Below are positions 1-6,338 of a stretch of 12,356 nucleotides of DNA, piece after piece. A program made the translations under genes and the position numbers. Below the pieces are notes generated by a model that had not been told where the DNA came from, did not search any database, and worked only from the letters and a program-made list of their open reading frames with translations. The DNA is from Bacillota bacterium (GTDB lineage Bacteria; Bacillota; Bacilli; Alicyclobacillales; SLC66): NCBI GenBank assembly GCA_021846145.1, contig JAJZCJ010000068.1, forward strand, positions 1 to 12,356. Reading direction: 5' to 3'. The stretch's first letter is position 1; every line of letters begins with the position of its first letter.

Positions 1-395
1 GTAAGCGGGTGATTCAAGGAATCCTGTGCCCGCACACGGATGCCAAGTGTGCTTAACAACTCCCCAACCGTAAGCTTCAGTGAATGAACCTCACGGGGAG
101 CCTTGGCACCGTTGACAACCCAGACTGTTTTTGCTCTTTTGATAAAAATATGCAAATTGCTTTCTAGTTGCGTGCCTCTGTCTGGTTCAACCAAATCATA
201 GCCCGTTGTACGGATGCCAATCTGACGTAAAAATTTCCCCACCGTTTCACCGGCAAACGTGCCTTTATGAACCGTATGGCCGTCTACAGTCACCGCAACG
301 GACTTGTATGAGCTCATCCCTGTCGTTAGTGCAAGCGATACGATTGCTGCGCTTAACAAAGGCAACCCATACCTTATTCGGCGGAACTTCCGCAC
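1..395 (-). CDS. YabE-like DUF348 cell-wall protein, N-terminal part (cut by window edge)
   Basis: This is the N-terminal 131 residues of an exported protein; the rest lies beyond position 1. It starts at GTG (395-393), which directly follows an in-frame TGA, and an AGAGGTGG ribosome site lies a few bases upstream, so the start is secure. A basic N-terminus (RKFRRIR) is followed by a hydrophobic segment at about residues 10-28, a signal anchor or signal peptide. Two DUF348-type repeats follow. One begins near VAVTVDGHTV and continues through GETVGKFLRQIGI. The second begins near VWVVNGAKAPREV and continues through TVGELLSTLGIRV. This arrangement is typical of YabE/Rpf-like proteins, which usually continue into a G5 domain and a C-terminal 3D (lytic-transglycosylase-like) domain; those parts are not visible here. 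The likely role is peptidoglycan remodelling at the cell surface. It has its own promoter and is probably not part of the pilus operon. Confidence 0.85.
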   Translation of the reverse strand, partial: MRKFRRIRYGLPLLSAAIVSLALTTGMSSYKSVAVTVDGHTVHKGTFAGETVGKFLRQIGIRTTGYDLVEPDRGTQLESNLHIFIKRAKTVWVVNGAKAPREVHSLKLTVGELLSTLGIRVRAQDSLNHPL

Positions 396-447
396 TCAAC
401 CACCTCTTTTCACGTATTTGAGCAATACGGAAAAGGGGCAAAGCATC

Positions 448-465
448 AGACAGCGCCTACTGTCT
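448..465 (-). repeat. Small inverted repeat in the leader of the YabE-like gene
   Basis: AGACAG (448-453) and CTGTCT (460-465) form a 6-bp stem with a 6-base loop. It sits just downstream of the predicted transcription start, about 50 bases before the start codon. No U-run follows on the minus strand, so it is not an intrinsic terminator. An operator or a leader RNA hairpin are both possible, and chance cannot be excluded for so short a stem. Confidence 0.3.
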
Positions 466-479
466 TAAAACTAACACGA

Positions 480-508
480 AGTATAGCCGTCGATCTTCTG
501 AAAGGCAA
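480..508 (-). promoter_or_regulatory. Candidate sigma-A promoter of the YabE-like gene
   Basis: On the minus strand TTGCCT (508-503) is separated by exactly 17 bases from TATACT (485-480). This is a good -10 box with a 4/6 match at the -35. Transcription would start near 473 and give a leader of about 78 bases before the GTG at 395. The promoter lies in the only gap between the hydrolase and the YabE-like gene, which supports independent transcription. Confidence 0.55.
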
Positions 509-521
509 TGGGCGGAAATGG

Positions 522-539
522 AAAAACACGCATCAGCGT
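522..539 (-). terminator. Weak terminator-like hairpin at the end of the hydrolase gene
   Basis: On the minus strand ACGC (539-536), loop TGAT, GCGT (531-528) is followed shortly by five T (526-522). The stem is only 4 bp and includes the stop codon of the hydrolase gene in its loop, so it would be a weak terminator at best. It is the only terminator-like structure visible at the distal end of the pilus-hydrolase unit. Confidence 0.2.
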
Positions 540-1456
540 TGATTTAGCCACAAAATGACGTCTTGCTTTACTTGTTCGTGAACCGTTTCATTTAAGATTT
601 CATGCCTAGATTCTTTGTATAATTTATACTCCACATGTTCGATTGAATATTTTTTATAAAGGTTGACCAATGCCACCACGCCTTGTCCAAATTCGCCCAC
701 CGGATCTTGGTCTCCCGACAGAATGTAAATCGGCAGTTGCTTGGGAATGGCACGAAGCGAGGACGGTTTTTGAATTTCTTTTAATCCTTGCAGAAAATCG
801 CGAAATGACCCTGCCGCCAACACCGCCCCACACAGCGGGTCTTGTATGTATTTGTCGACTTCTGACGCTTCTCTGCTGAGCCAGTCAAACCCTGTCCGAT
901 TCGGTTGAAATTTCTTATTGTAGCTGCCAAAACTCAACTGGTCGAGAATTTTGCTTTGAAATGTTTCGCCACGTCTTTTTGCGATACGTTTGGCAAGAAT
1001 TATACCGAAATTCACCATCGGACTTAGTTTACCGTTCGATCCACTCAGGATGACGCCGTTGATCCGTTCACCATGCACCTGCAAATAGCGCTGAGCCACA
1101 AATGAACCCATGCTGTGCCCAAAAAGATACATCGGAATTTCAGGAAACGCTGCTTGCATTTGTGTGAACAGCACATCGACATTTTCCACTAAACGGTGAA
1201 ATCCGTCAGATCCAAGATAACCAAGCGTGTTGGTGGACTTTCCTGTCAGTCCATGTCCGCGATGATCAAGCGCATACGTCGCGTAGCCGTTGTCCGTGAG
1301 TACCTTCGCGAAGTGCTGATAGCGCATCGCGTGCTCCCCCATGCCGTGGACAATTTGCACCATTCCTTTGACCGCATCACGGTGATCAGGCAACCATTCG
1401 TGAACATAGATTTTCATCTCATCGTCATCCTGGAAAAAAAACTGACGATACCGCAC
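533..1456 (-). CDS. Alpha/beta hydrolase, monoglyceride lipase / lysophospholipase type
   Basis: This is a single-domain serine hydrolase of the Hydrolase_4 (serine aminopeptidase S33-like) group, in which members release fatty acids from monoacylglycerols or lysophospholipids. Numbered from the ATG at 1462, it shows the oxyanion loop HGMGEH (39-44), the nucleophile elbow GHSMGS with Ser117, an acidic residue in GDQDPVG (Asp253), and the catalytic His287 in SRHEILNE. The full triad is therefore present, and 307-309 residues is a normal family length. No signal peptide is seen, so it is probably cytoplasmic. The ATG at 1462 directly abuts GGAGGG (1468-1463), too close to be used, while the GTG two codons on (1456) lies 6 bases away, so GTG is preferred. 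The gene follows the PilX-like gene by about 31 bases without a visible terminator. A link to pilus function is unproven; the exact substrate cannot be read from sequence. Confidence 0.85.
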   Translation of the reverse strand: MRYRQFFFQDDDEMKIYVHEWLPDHRDAVKGMVQIVHGMGEHAMRYQHFAKVLTDNGYATYALDHRGHGLTGKSTNTLGYLGSDGFHRLVENVDVLFTQMQAAFPEIPMYLFGHSMGSFVAQRYLQVHGERINGVILSGSNGKLSPMVNFGIILAKRIAKRRGETFQSKILDQLSFGSYNKKFQPNRTGFDWLSREASEVDKYIQDPLCGAVLAAGSFRDFLQGLKEIQKPSSLRAIPKQLPIYILSGDQDPVGEFGQGVVALVNLYKKYSIEHVEYKLYKESRHEILNETVHEQVKQDVILWLNQR

Positions 1457-1487
1457 GGTCATCCCTCCAAACTATGGTGATTTGACG

Positions 1488-1934
1488 TTAATAAGTGACC
1501 GTCGCAGTCTCGGTGGTGCTCAGCGGCGGACTTTGTTCATTTCCCGCTGACCCAGTGGACGTGATCGTAAAGGTAAGTATCGTAGTAGTAGTACGCGGTG
1601 GACCTTTACTAACTGTGGTGTTTTCTCCTGTAATGGATGTACTAATAGCCCACGGCGCAGACGGAGACGAGGCGGGCGATGTATAAGGATAAGCGCCCGT
1701 TATTCCACTCAGACTGGTACTTGAATTAATTATGGATGCTATTTGATCTTCCCCGACAATCAGCCCTGCCTTCGCATTGTAATAAGCCTGCGTCGTATTG
1801 AGACCGTTGTTGTAAGCATTCACAGGCGCGTTTAACAAGGCAAGCGATGCCGCCATAAAAATAGACATCAGCATTGCGATCAACAAGACATTAATTAAAA
1901 TTGCCCCCTGATCCCCTACCTGATTATCTGCCAT
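1488..1934 (-). CDS. PilX/GspK-like minor prepilin lacking Glu5
   Basis: This is a small prepilin-like protein of about 148 residues from the preferred ATG at 1934. The N-terminus MADNQVGDQG precedes a hydrophobic helix that begins AILINVLLIAMLMSIFMAAS. If the prepilin peptidase cleaves after that Gly, position 5 is Asn, not the Glu found in most pilins. Lack of Glu5 is characteristic of GspK- and some PilX-type tip subunits. The segment TQAYYNAKAGLIVGEDQI resembles the conserved 'AAEAGL' stretch after the helix in PilX proteins. The rest is Ser/Thr-rich and cysteine-free, and is smaller than typical PilX or GspK. The start overlaps the stop of the giant PilW-like gene (TAA 1926-1924). GGTGA motifs lie 5 bases before both the ATG at 1934 and an alternative ATG at 1946, suggesting translational coupling. 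The open frame extends up to 2006, but the residues gained do not look like a leader. Confidence 0.7.
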   Translation of the reverse strand: MADNQVGDQGAILINVLLIAMLMSIFMAASLALLNAPVNAYNNGLNTTQAYYNAKAGLIVGEDQIASIINSSTSLSGITGAYPYTSPASSPSAPWAISTSITGENTTVSKGPPRTTTTILTFTITSTGSAGNEQSPPLSTTETATVTY

Positions 1935-4900
1935 TGCCGTCACCATTGCCATCACCATTTTGATCATGGGAAGGCACTGTTGAAGTGTAGGAGGTACTGT
2001 TGCCATTCGCGTTCAGGGTGACGGTATAGTTGTCTCCCGAATTAAATGTATTCGCTCCTCCCCCACCCCACCACCATTGTTTACCATAACCCCAACCTGG
2101 TCTAAGTGTGATTTGAGTGTCTGACCACGATTGAATATTCTCCATCACTGGGTCCTTCCAATTGCCCATCTCCCATGAGCCACTGGTATCACTGATCACA
2201 AGGGAGCCATCAAAATCCTTTTTGATCAACCACCAATTAGACTGTGCCCCAAATCCTGAACCTGTAATAGTGATTACGGGGCTACTGTTCCCGTGAAAAT
2301 TCCACGATACATTGCTAATTTGCAAAGTATTTTGTGTAACTGGCAGGCTGTATCCCATATTCACAGTCAGGTTGGTACTAGCACTGGCACCATCACTTGT
2401 CGCGGTAAGGGTCGCCGTACCGGTCACATTGTCGGACTGATAGTTCACAGTAGTTGGTATCGTAATAGATTGACCCAACGCATTTTGAACCGTAATTTGC
2501 ACTTTATCTCCTTGATTGAAAGACCAGCCATTTTGATTGTACCAGCCTTGATTTCCACCACCATTTCCATAACCATAGCCATAACCATGCTTCGAGCCAC
2601 CACCCTGATCAGATGTTTGGCTAGTTGGTTGCACAACTATCTGATTATCTGACCATGCTAGAATATCTTCAGCCACATAGTTCCCGGTCATCCCCATATT
2701 CCAGTTACCAGTAGTATCAGTGACACCGACGTAATTCCCATCCGTATTATAAGCAGGAATATCAGTTGGCGGTGTACTTCCAAAACCCACATCATTGATG
2801 ACGATAGTAGGATTGCTGCTATTCCCCAACCACTCGACATTTGGCAAGGAAGGTGTGGCGGCAGTATACGTCGTTGTAAAATTGCCATTTGTATCTGTCG
2901 TCACCGTTGTGGGCGTAAAACTGCCACCTGCGTTGTTATCCGACAAAGTAACTGGTTGATTAGCAAATACATTGCCACCTAACATCACGGTTCCCTTGAT
3001 GGTTACTTTGCCACCTGAATTCACGGTAGTAGGATTCGCCGTAATCGTAATAGCTGGTGTTTCAACACTGACCTGTGCAGTTTTTGTCAAGTTGAGTGCT
3101 GCATCAGTGGCAGTGATGGTCACACTAGACGCACTGCTTGGTGTAGTATATGTCGCTGTGAACTTACCACTGGAATCGATCGTCACTGGCGTAAAGCTGC
3201 CACCAGCATTATTGTCTGATAACGTCACCGTCTGATTGGGTGCACCTGCATTGTTGATCAGAACCTGCCCAGAAATCGCCACCGTCTGCCCTGTCGCTAC
3301 TGGAGTTGGCGTCGCGTTGAGGGTCATGCTCGGTGTTTCAATGCTTACCTGAACGGTGCTTGACGTACCGAGCGCCGAAGCAGTGAGCGTCACACTAGAT
3401 ACACCGATGGGTGCAGTATACGTCGCTGTAAAGTTGCCATTTGCATCTGTCGTCACCGTTGTGGACGAAAAACTGCCACCGGCATTGTTATCCGACAAGG
3501 TCACGGGTTGGGATGCAAGTCCAGTCCCTCCTAATGTCACGGTTCCCGTGATGGTCACTTTGCCACCTGAATTCACAGTAGTGGGACTCGCCGTAATCGT
3601 AATAACTGGTGTTTCCACACTGACCTGTGCAGTTTTTGTCAAGTTGAGCGCTGCATCAGTGGCCGTGATGGTCACACTGGATGCACTGCTCGGCGCAGTA
3701 TAGGTTGCAGTATAGTTACCACTGGAATCGATCGTCACAGACGTAAAACTGCCACCGGCACTGTTGTCTGACAACGTTATCGTTTGATTGGGTGCACCTA
3801 CGTTATTGATCATGACCTGCCCAGAAATCGTCACCGATTGACCTGTCGCCACTGGAGTTGGCGTCGCGCTGAGGGTCATGCTAGGCGGCATTACCACGCT
3901 TACCGCAACCGTTCCCGTTACTCCCAAAGTTGGATCCGCTGCAGTGATCGTCACACTGGCAGGACCTGTGGGTGCCGTATAAGTCGCGGTAAAGTTTCCA
4001 TTTGCATCTGTTGTCACCGTGGAGGATGAGAGACTTCCTCCCCCCTGAACAGACAAAACAACACCTTCCCCACTAACAGCCGTCTGATTAAAAAGCACCT
4101 TACCACTCACGGTAGCGGTACCCCCAGCAGTGACAGTGGAAGGGCTGGCCGCAAGCGCACTGATAGAATAAGTACCAATCGTCGCCGTTGCCGTAGCTGT
4201 CGCGCCATCTCCCGTAGCAGTGAAGGTAATAAGCCCAGTACTCGCTCCAGCAGGCACAGAATATGACACTGAATAATAACCACTTTGATCCGTTATGGCC
4301 GTCATCGCGCTACCACCAGCGCTTGAACTGATAGAAATTGAGACACCTTTTATTCCCTTGCTACCAGACCCACCCGTGGTAGACAAATTCCCAGATAGTG
4401 TATAAGTCTTTCCGGGCACCATCTGACTTGATGCAGTGCCCAACGTAAGCCCGGAAAAACTTTTTGAAAACGATGCCGCTATAGGATTAGTCGTATTCAC
4501 ATGAAAATAGATAGATTGACTGGTTTGTGTCGGTGGAACCAACTCAAACAAATTACTCGCGTCATATTTCAAGGAAAAAGCAGCATTATTTTGACTGCTA
4601 TACACTACTGTTGGTGTCACTCCTGTGGCTGCTGCGAGCAACTGACTACCATTCCAAGTCAGCGTCACGCTAGTTACCCCCTTAAAGCTTGTGGGCAATA
4701 CAGCCGGAATACTCCCCATCGCAAATTGCACGGCACTAGTTCCCTGAGGCGACGATACACTAGATACACTTGTCGCATCCTGTGCCACTTCATGCAATAA
4801 AGTGGTCAAGCTATAATTATCCGTATTGGCGAGTGCCTCGCTTTTCGTCGTATCAAAAACGTGAAAGACATTGAAGGAGACCATGACAAGCGCAGACAAT

Positions 4901-4989
4901 ACCATCGCGCCCACGACCAGCGATACCAACAGTTCCACCAGAGTTAATCCGGCTTCTCGATCCACATTATCAGTGATCTTTTTTGTCAT
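1924..4989 (-). CDS. Giant PilW/GspJ-like minor prepilin with Ig-like and TIG-like domains (putative pilus adhesin)
   Basis: This protein of about 1021 residues starts at ATG 4989; GTG 4998 is possible but sits within the ribosome site GGGGGGTG (5003-4996). The prepilin signal EAG|LTLVELLVSL gives cleavage after Gly14 and Glu at mature position 5, followed by a hydrophobic helix. Residues 40-175 look like a PilW/GspJ-type head. Then come about six Ig-like domains (roughly 177-272, 278-366, 369-460, 461-551, 553-644 and 645-710), recognisable by the recurring pattern SDNNAGGSF, then TTDANGNFTATYTAP, then SVTITA. Two TIG-like modules follow (about 717-843 and 890-1005) with shared motifs GFG, DTTGNWNMG / DTSGSWEMG and WSDNQIVVQP / WSDTQITLRP, each carrying a Gly/Tyr/Trp-rich loop. 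The tail is Asp/Asn/Gly-rich (NGDGNGDGNGR), possibly calcium-binding. It has no cysteine. PilW proteins are usually only a few hundred residues, so this looks like a minor pilin converted into a long stalked adhesin. Confidence 0.85.
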   Translation of the reverse strand: MTKKITDNVDREAGLTLVELLVSLVVGAMVLSALVMVSFNVFHVFDTTKSEALANTDNYSLTTLLHEVAQDATSVSSVSSPQGTSAVQFAMGSIPAVLPTSFKGVTSVTLTWNGSQLLAAATGVTPTVVYSSQNNAAFSLKYDASNLFELVPPTQTSQSIYFHVNTTNPIAASFSKSFSGLTLGTASSQMVPGKTYTLSGNLSTTGGSGSKGIKGVSISISSSAGGSAMTAITDQSGYYSVSYSVPAGASTGLITFTATGDGATATATATIGTYSISALAASPSTVTAGGTATVSGKVLFNQTAVSGEGVVLSVQGGGSLSSSTVTTDANGNFTATYTAPTGPASVTITAADPTLGVTGTVAVSVVMPPSMTLSATPTPVATGQSVTISGQVMINNVGAPNQTITLSDNSAGGSFTSVTIDSSGNYTATYTAPSSASSVTITATDAALNLTKTAQVSVETPVITITASPTTVNSGGKVTITGTVTLGGTGLASQPVTLSDNNAGGSFSSTTVTTDANGNFTATYTAPIGVSSVTLTASALGTSSTVQVSIETPSMTLNATPTPVATGQTVAISGQVLINNAGAPNQTVTLSDNNAGGSFTPVTIDSSGKFTATYTTPSSASSVTITATDAALNLTKTAQVSVETPAITITANPTTVNSGGKVTIKGTVMLGGNVFANQPVTLSDNNAGGSFTPTTVTTDTNGNFTTTYTAATPSLPNVEWLGNSSNPTIVINDVGFGSTPPTDIPAYNTDGNYVGVTDTTGNWNMGMTGNYVAEDILAWSDNQIVVQPTSQTSDQGGGSKHGYGYGYGNGGGNQGWYNQNGWSFNQGDKVQITVQNALGQSITIPTTVNYQSDNVTGTATLTATSDGASASTNLTVNMGYSLPVTQNTLQISNVSWNFHGNSSPVITITGSGFGAQSNWWLIKKDFDGSLVISDTSGSWEMGNWKDPVMENIQSWSDTQITLRPGWGYGKQWWWGGGGANTFNSGDNYTVTLNANGNSTSYTSTVPSHDQNGDGNGDGNGR
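1930..1953 (-). repeat. 12-bp tandem repeat spanning the PilW-like stop and PilX-like start
   Basis: On the minus strand GGTGATGGCAAT is followed by GGTGACGGCAAT. In the upstream gene's frame each unit encodes Gly-Asp-Gly-Asn near the C-terminus. In the downstream frame each unit supplies a GGTGA ribosome-site-like element and, 5 bases later, an ATG at 1946 and at 1934. The repeat therefore serves both the end of one protein and the start of the next. Confidence 0.7.
2862..3885 (-). repeat. 552-bp intragenic tandem repeat (Ig-like domain pairs)
   Basis: The DNA encoding Ig-like domains 3-4 (3885-3334) is repeated at an exact offset of 552 bp in domains 5-6 (3333 to about 2862, where similarity stops). 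As an example, 3061-3120 and 3613-3672 differ at only 3 of 60 positions. 552 bp equals 184 codons, that is two Ig-like domains, so gain or loss of a unit keeps the reading frame. A weaker similarity at half this period (about 276 bp, one domain) is also visible, for instance the recurring stretch encoding DNNAGGSF. Confidence 0.9.
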
Positions 4990-5027
4990 GACCCGCACCC
5001 CCCAAATCTATAGGTCACTCACTATGT

Positions 5028-6317
5028 TTAGTTTATGTATATATTCCCAGATGAAAGTGCCACCGTACCATTATTTAATACCACTGGTGCATCTGAATAC
5101 ATATTACCAGATGAAAGGTTGATTGAACCACCATTACTTAGGGAAAAATGTGCCGAGGATGAGTTTGTCGTATTGACATACAATTGGTTACTGCTGATGT
5201 TGGTTGTTCCGCCGCTCTGTGAATACGCCCCACCCACCATAAGACTCTGGCTGCTAACCGTAATGGTGGACGCAGTAGAAGACAGATCGCCCCCGACAAA
5301 TGCATTTCCACTACTAACAGTCAAGGTGCCATTATTAATCGTCGCTGCCCCCTCAACACAAAGGGTGCCGGAATCGACAACCACTTGTGCCCCACTATCT
5401 ATCGTCAGCGATCCGCCAATTAACAAATTGCCACTGCTGACCTCCAGTGTGTCGCCAGACTGGACCGTCACATTGCCATCGACTATAAAATTGCCGGAAC
5501 TTAGCGTCACGTTACCAGTTGCGTTTACATCGCCCAAATACCAATCCGAAGTGTAGGCATTCTTACCATTTAACGAGTTCAACGGCAGCGTCTGCCCAGC
5601 CACACCTTGAGAGGTAACGCCATTCACTGCATTTTGATAGTCAGCTGAGTAGGGATCAGCAGGCGCTGTCCAAGTCATATTTTGCGCAACAAGGCTAGGG
5701 TTCACCTGATAACTTCCAGTTGGCAATCCTGTCACTGTCCCAGTCGTATAAACAGCTGGGGACGCCCATGAAGGGAAGGGGGAATTAAGCAAAATATAAT
5801 TCACAGTCACCGAACTTGAGGATACGCCCAAATCACCGTTCACATAAATAGTTTTTGCACTCAGTGTTGAGTTACTGCCAACCGCAAATGAACCAGGAGA
5901 AGTTCCTCCTTTCGAAGTGTACACCGTTAATGCCACATTGTTAGTGCCCACTCCATTATCACTAGGCCAAGTCACGGTAATCAAATTTGCTTCGAGGTTA
6001 GAATCCGCAGGGGACACAGTCGGTGGATTAGCAGTCACCGTGTAATTCACACCGTTGATGGAATCAGGACTTGGCGGTGCCAACGACGAATCGTTGTTAG
6101 ACACGGCCATCGCCTCTTGCCTCGCCAATTGAAATGCCTCTTGTCGCTGCTTGTTAAAATTAACAGCCTGCAAAGACACAATCGAAAACCTCGCAAAGGC
6201 GATAGAAATCATACTTAAAATGATCACTGCCGCCAATACTTCGACCAGTGAAAACCCATGCTGATTGTTTGTCAAACGATATAATTGCTGGTAACGCTTG
6301 CGAAAAAATTTCAGCAT
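5028..6317 (-). CDS. PilV/GspI-like minor prepilin with a C-terminal beta-solenoid
   Basis: This 429-residue prepilin has a basic leader ending NNQHG|FSLVEVLAAVIILS: cleavage after Gly21, Phe at +1 and Glu at +5, then a hydrophobic helix. Residues 45-75 (a region including QRQEAFQLARQEAMAV) resemble the PilV/GspI helix, and about 85-135 forms a short head. From about residue 273 to the end there are seven full repeats and a partial eighth, mostly 20-21 residues, with the consensus SSGN-x-x-V-GG-x-L-T, a few residues, then G-T-x-T-V. They begin near residues 273, 294, 315, 335, 355, 375 (27 residues long), 402 and 422. This regular Ser-Gly-Asn/Val pattern strongly suggests a right-handed beta-helix. 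The only cysteine is Cys320. The gene starts 21 bases after the PilO-like stop with a weak ribosome site (GAGTGAG), so coupling is likely. The solenoid may bind surfaces or brace the pilus tip; that is inference. Confidence 0.85.
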   Translation of the reverse strand: MLKFFRKRYQQLYRLTNNQHGFSLVEVLAAVIILSMISIAFARFSIVSLQAVNFNKQRQEAFQLARQEAMAVSNNDSSLAPPSPDSINGVNYTVTANPPTVSPADSNLEANLITVTWPSDNGVGTNNVALTVYTSKGGTSPGSFAVGSNSTLSAKTIYVNGDLGVSSSSVTVNYILLNSPFPSWASPAVYTTGTVTGLPTGSYQVNPSLVAQNMTWTAPADPYSADYQNAVNGVTSQGVAGQTLPLNSLNGKNAYTSDWYLGDVNATGNVTLSSGNFIVDGNVTVQSGDTLEVSSGNLLIGGSLTIDSGAQVVVDSGTLCVEGAATINNGTLTVSSGNAFVGGDLSSTASTITVSSQSLMVGGAYSQSGGTTNISSNQLYVNTTNSSSAHFSLSNGGSINLSSGNMYSDAPVVLNNGTVALSSGNIYIN

Positions 6318-6338
6318 TTTATCTCACTCATTATCTAA

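Noticed and set aside
206..421. Small plus-strand open frame near the left edge.
   Set aside because: It is antisense to the well-supported YabE-like gene and its promoter region, with no similarity to known proteins and no upstream signals.
1935..2006. Possible 24-residue extension of the PilX-like protein up to 2006.
   Set aside because: There is no ribosome site at 2006, and the extra residues lie inside the PilW-like coding sequence. The coupled ATGs at 1934 or 1946 give a normal short leader.
2972..3703. Plus-strand open frames across the repeat region (2972-3235 and 3356-3703), with similar predicted products.
   Set aside because: They are antisense to the Ig-like repeats of the PilW-like gene, and their mutual similarity simply mirrors the 552-bp DNA repeat. 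They have no credible ribosome sites or domains.
2862..3885. Repeat array considered as a CRISPR or mobile-element remnant.
   Set aside because: The repeats are long, in frame, and encode Ig-like domains. There are no short direct repeats with unique spacers, no terminal inverted repeats and no transposase.
5031..5501. The solenoid region considered as a separate gene fused by sequencing error.
   Set aside because: The frame is continuous with the prepilin part and there is no internal ribosome site or start at the junction. The neighbouring PilW-like gene also has an extended C-terminus, so the fusion looks genuine.
5035..5556. A 173-codon plus-strand open frame opposite the beta-solenoid.
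   Set aside because: It is antisense to a repeat-rich gene whose codon pattern keeps the opposite strand open. The product has no recognisable feature.
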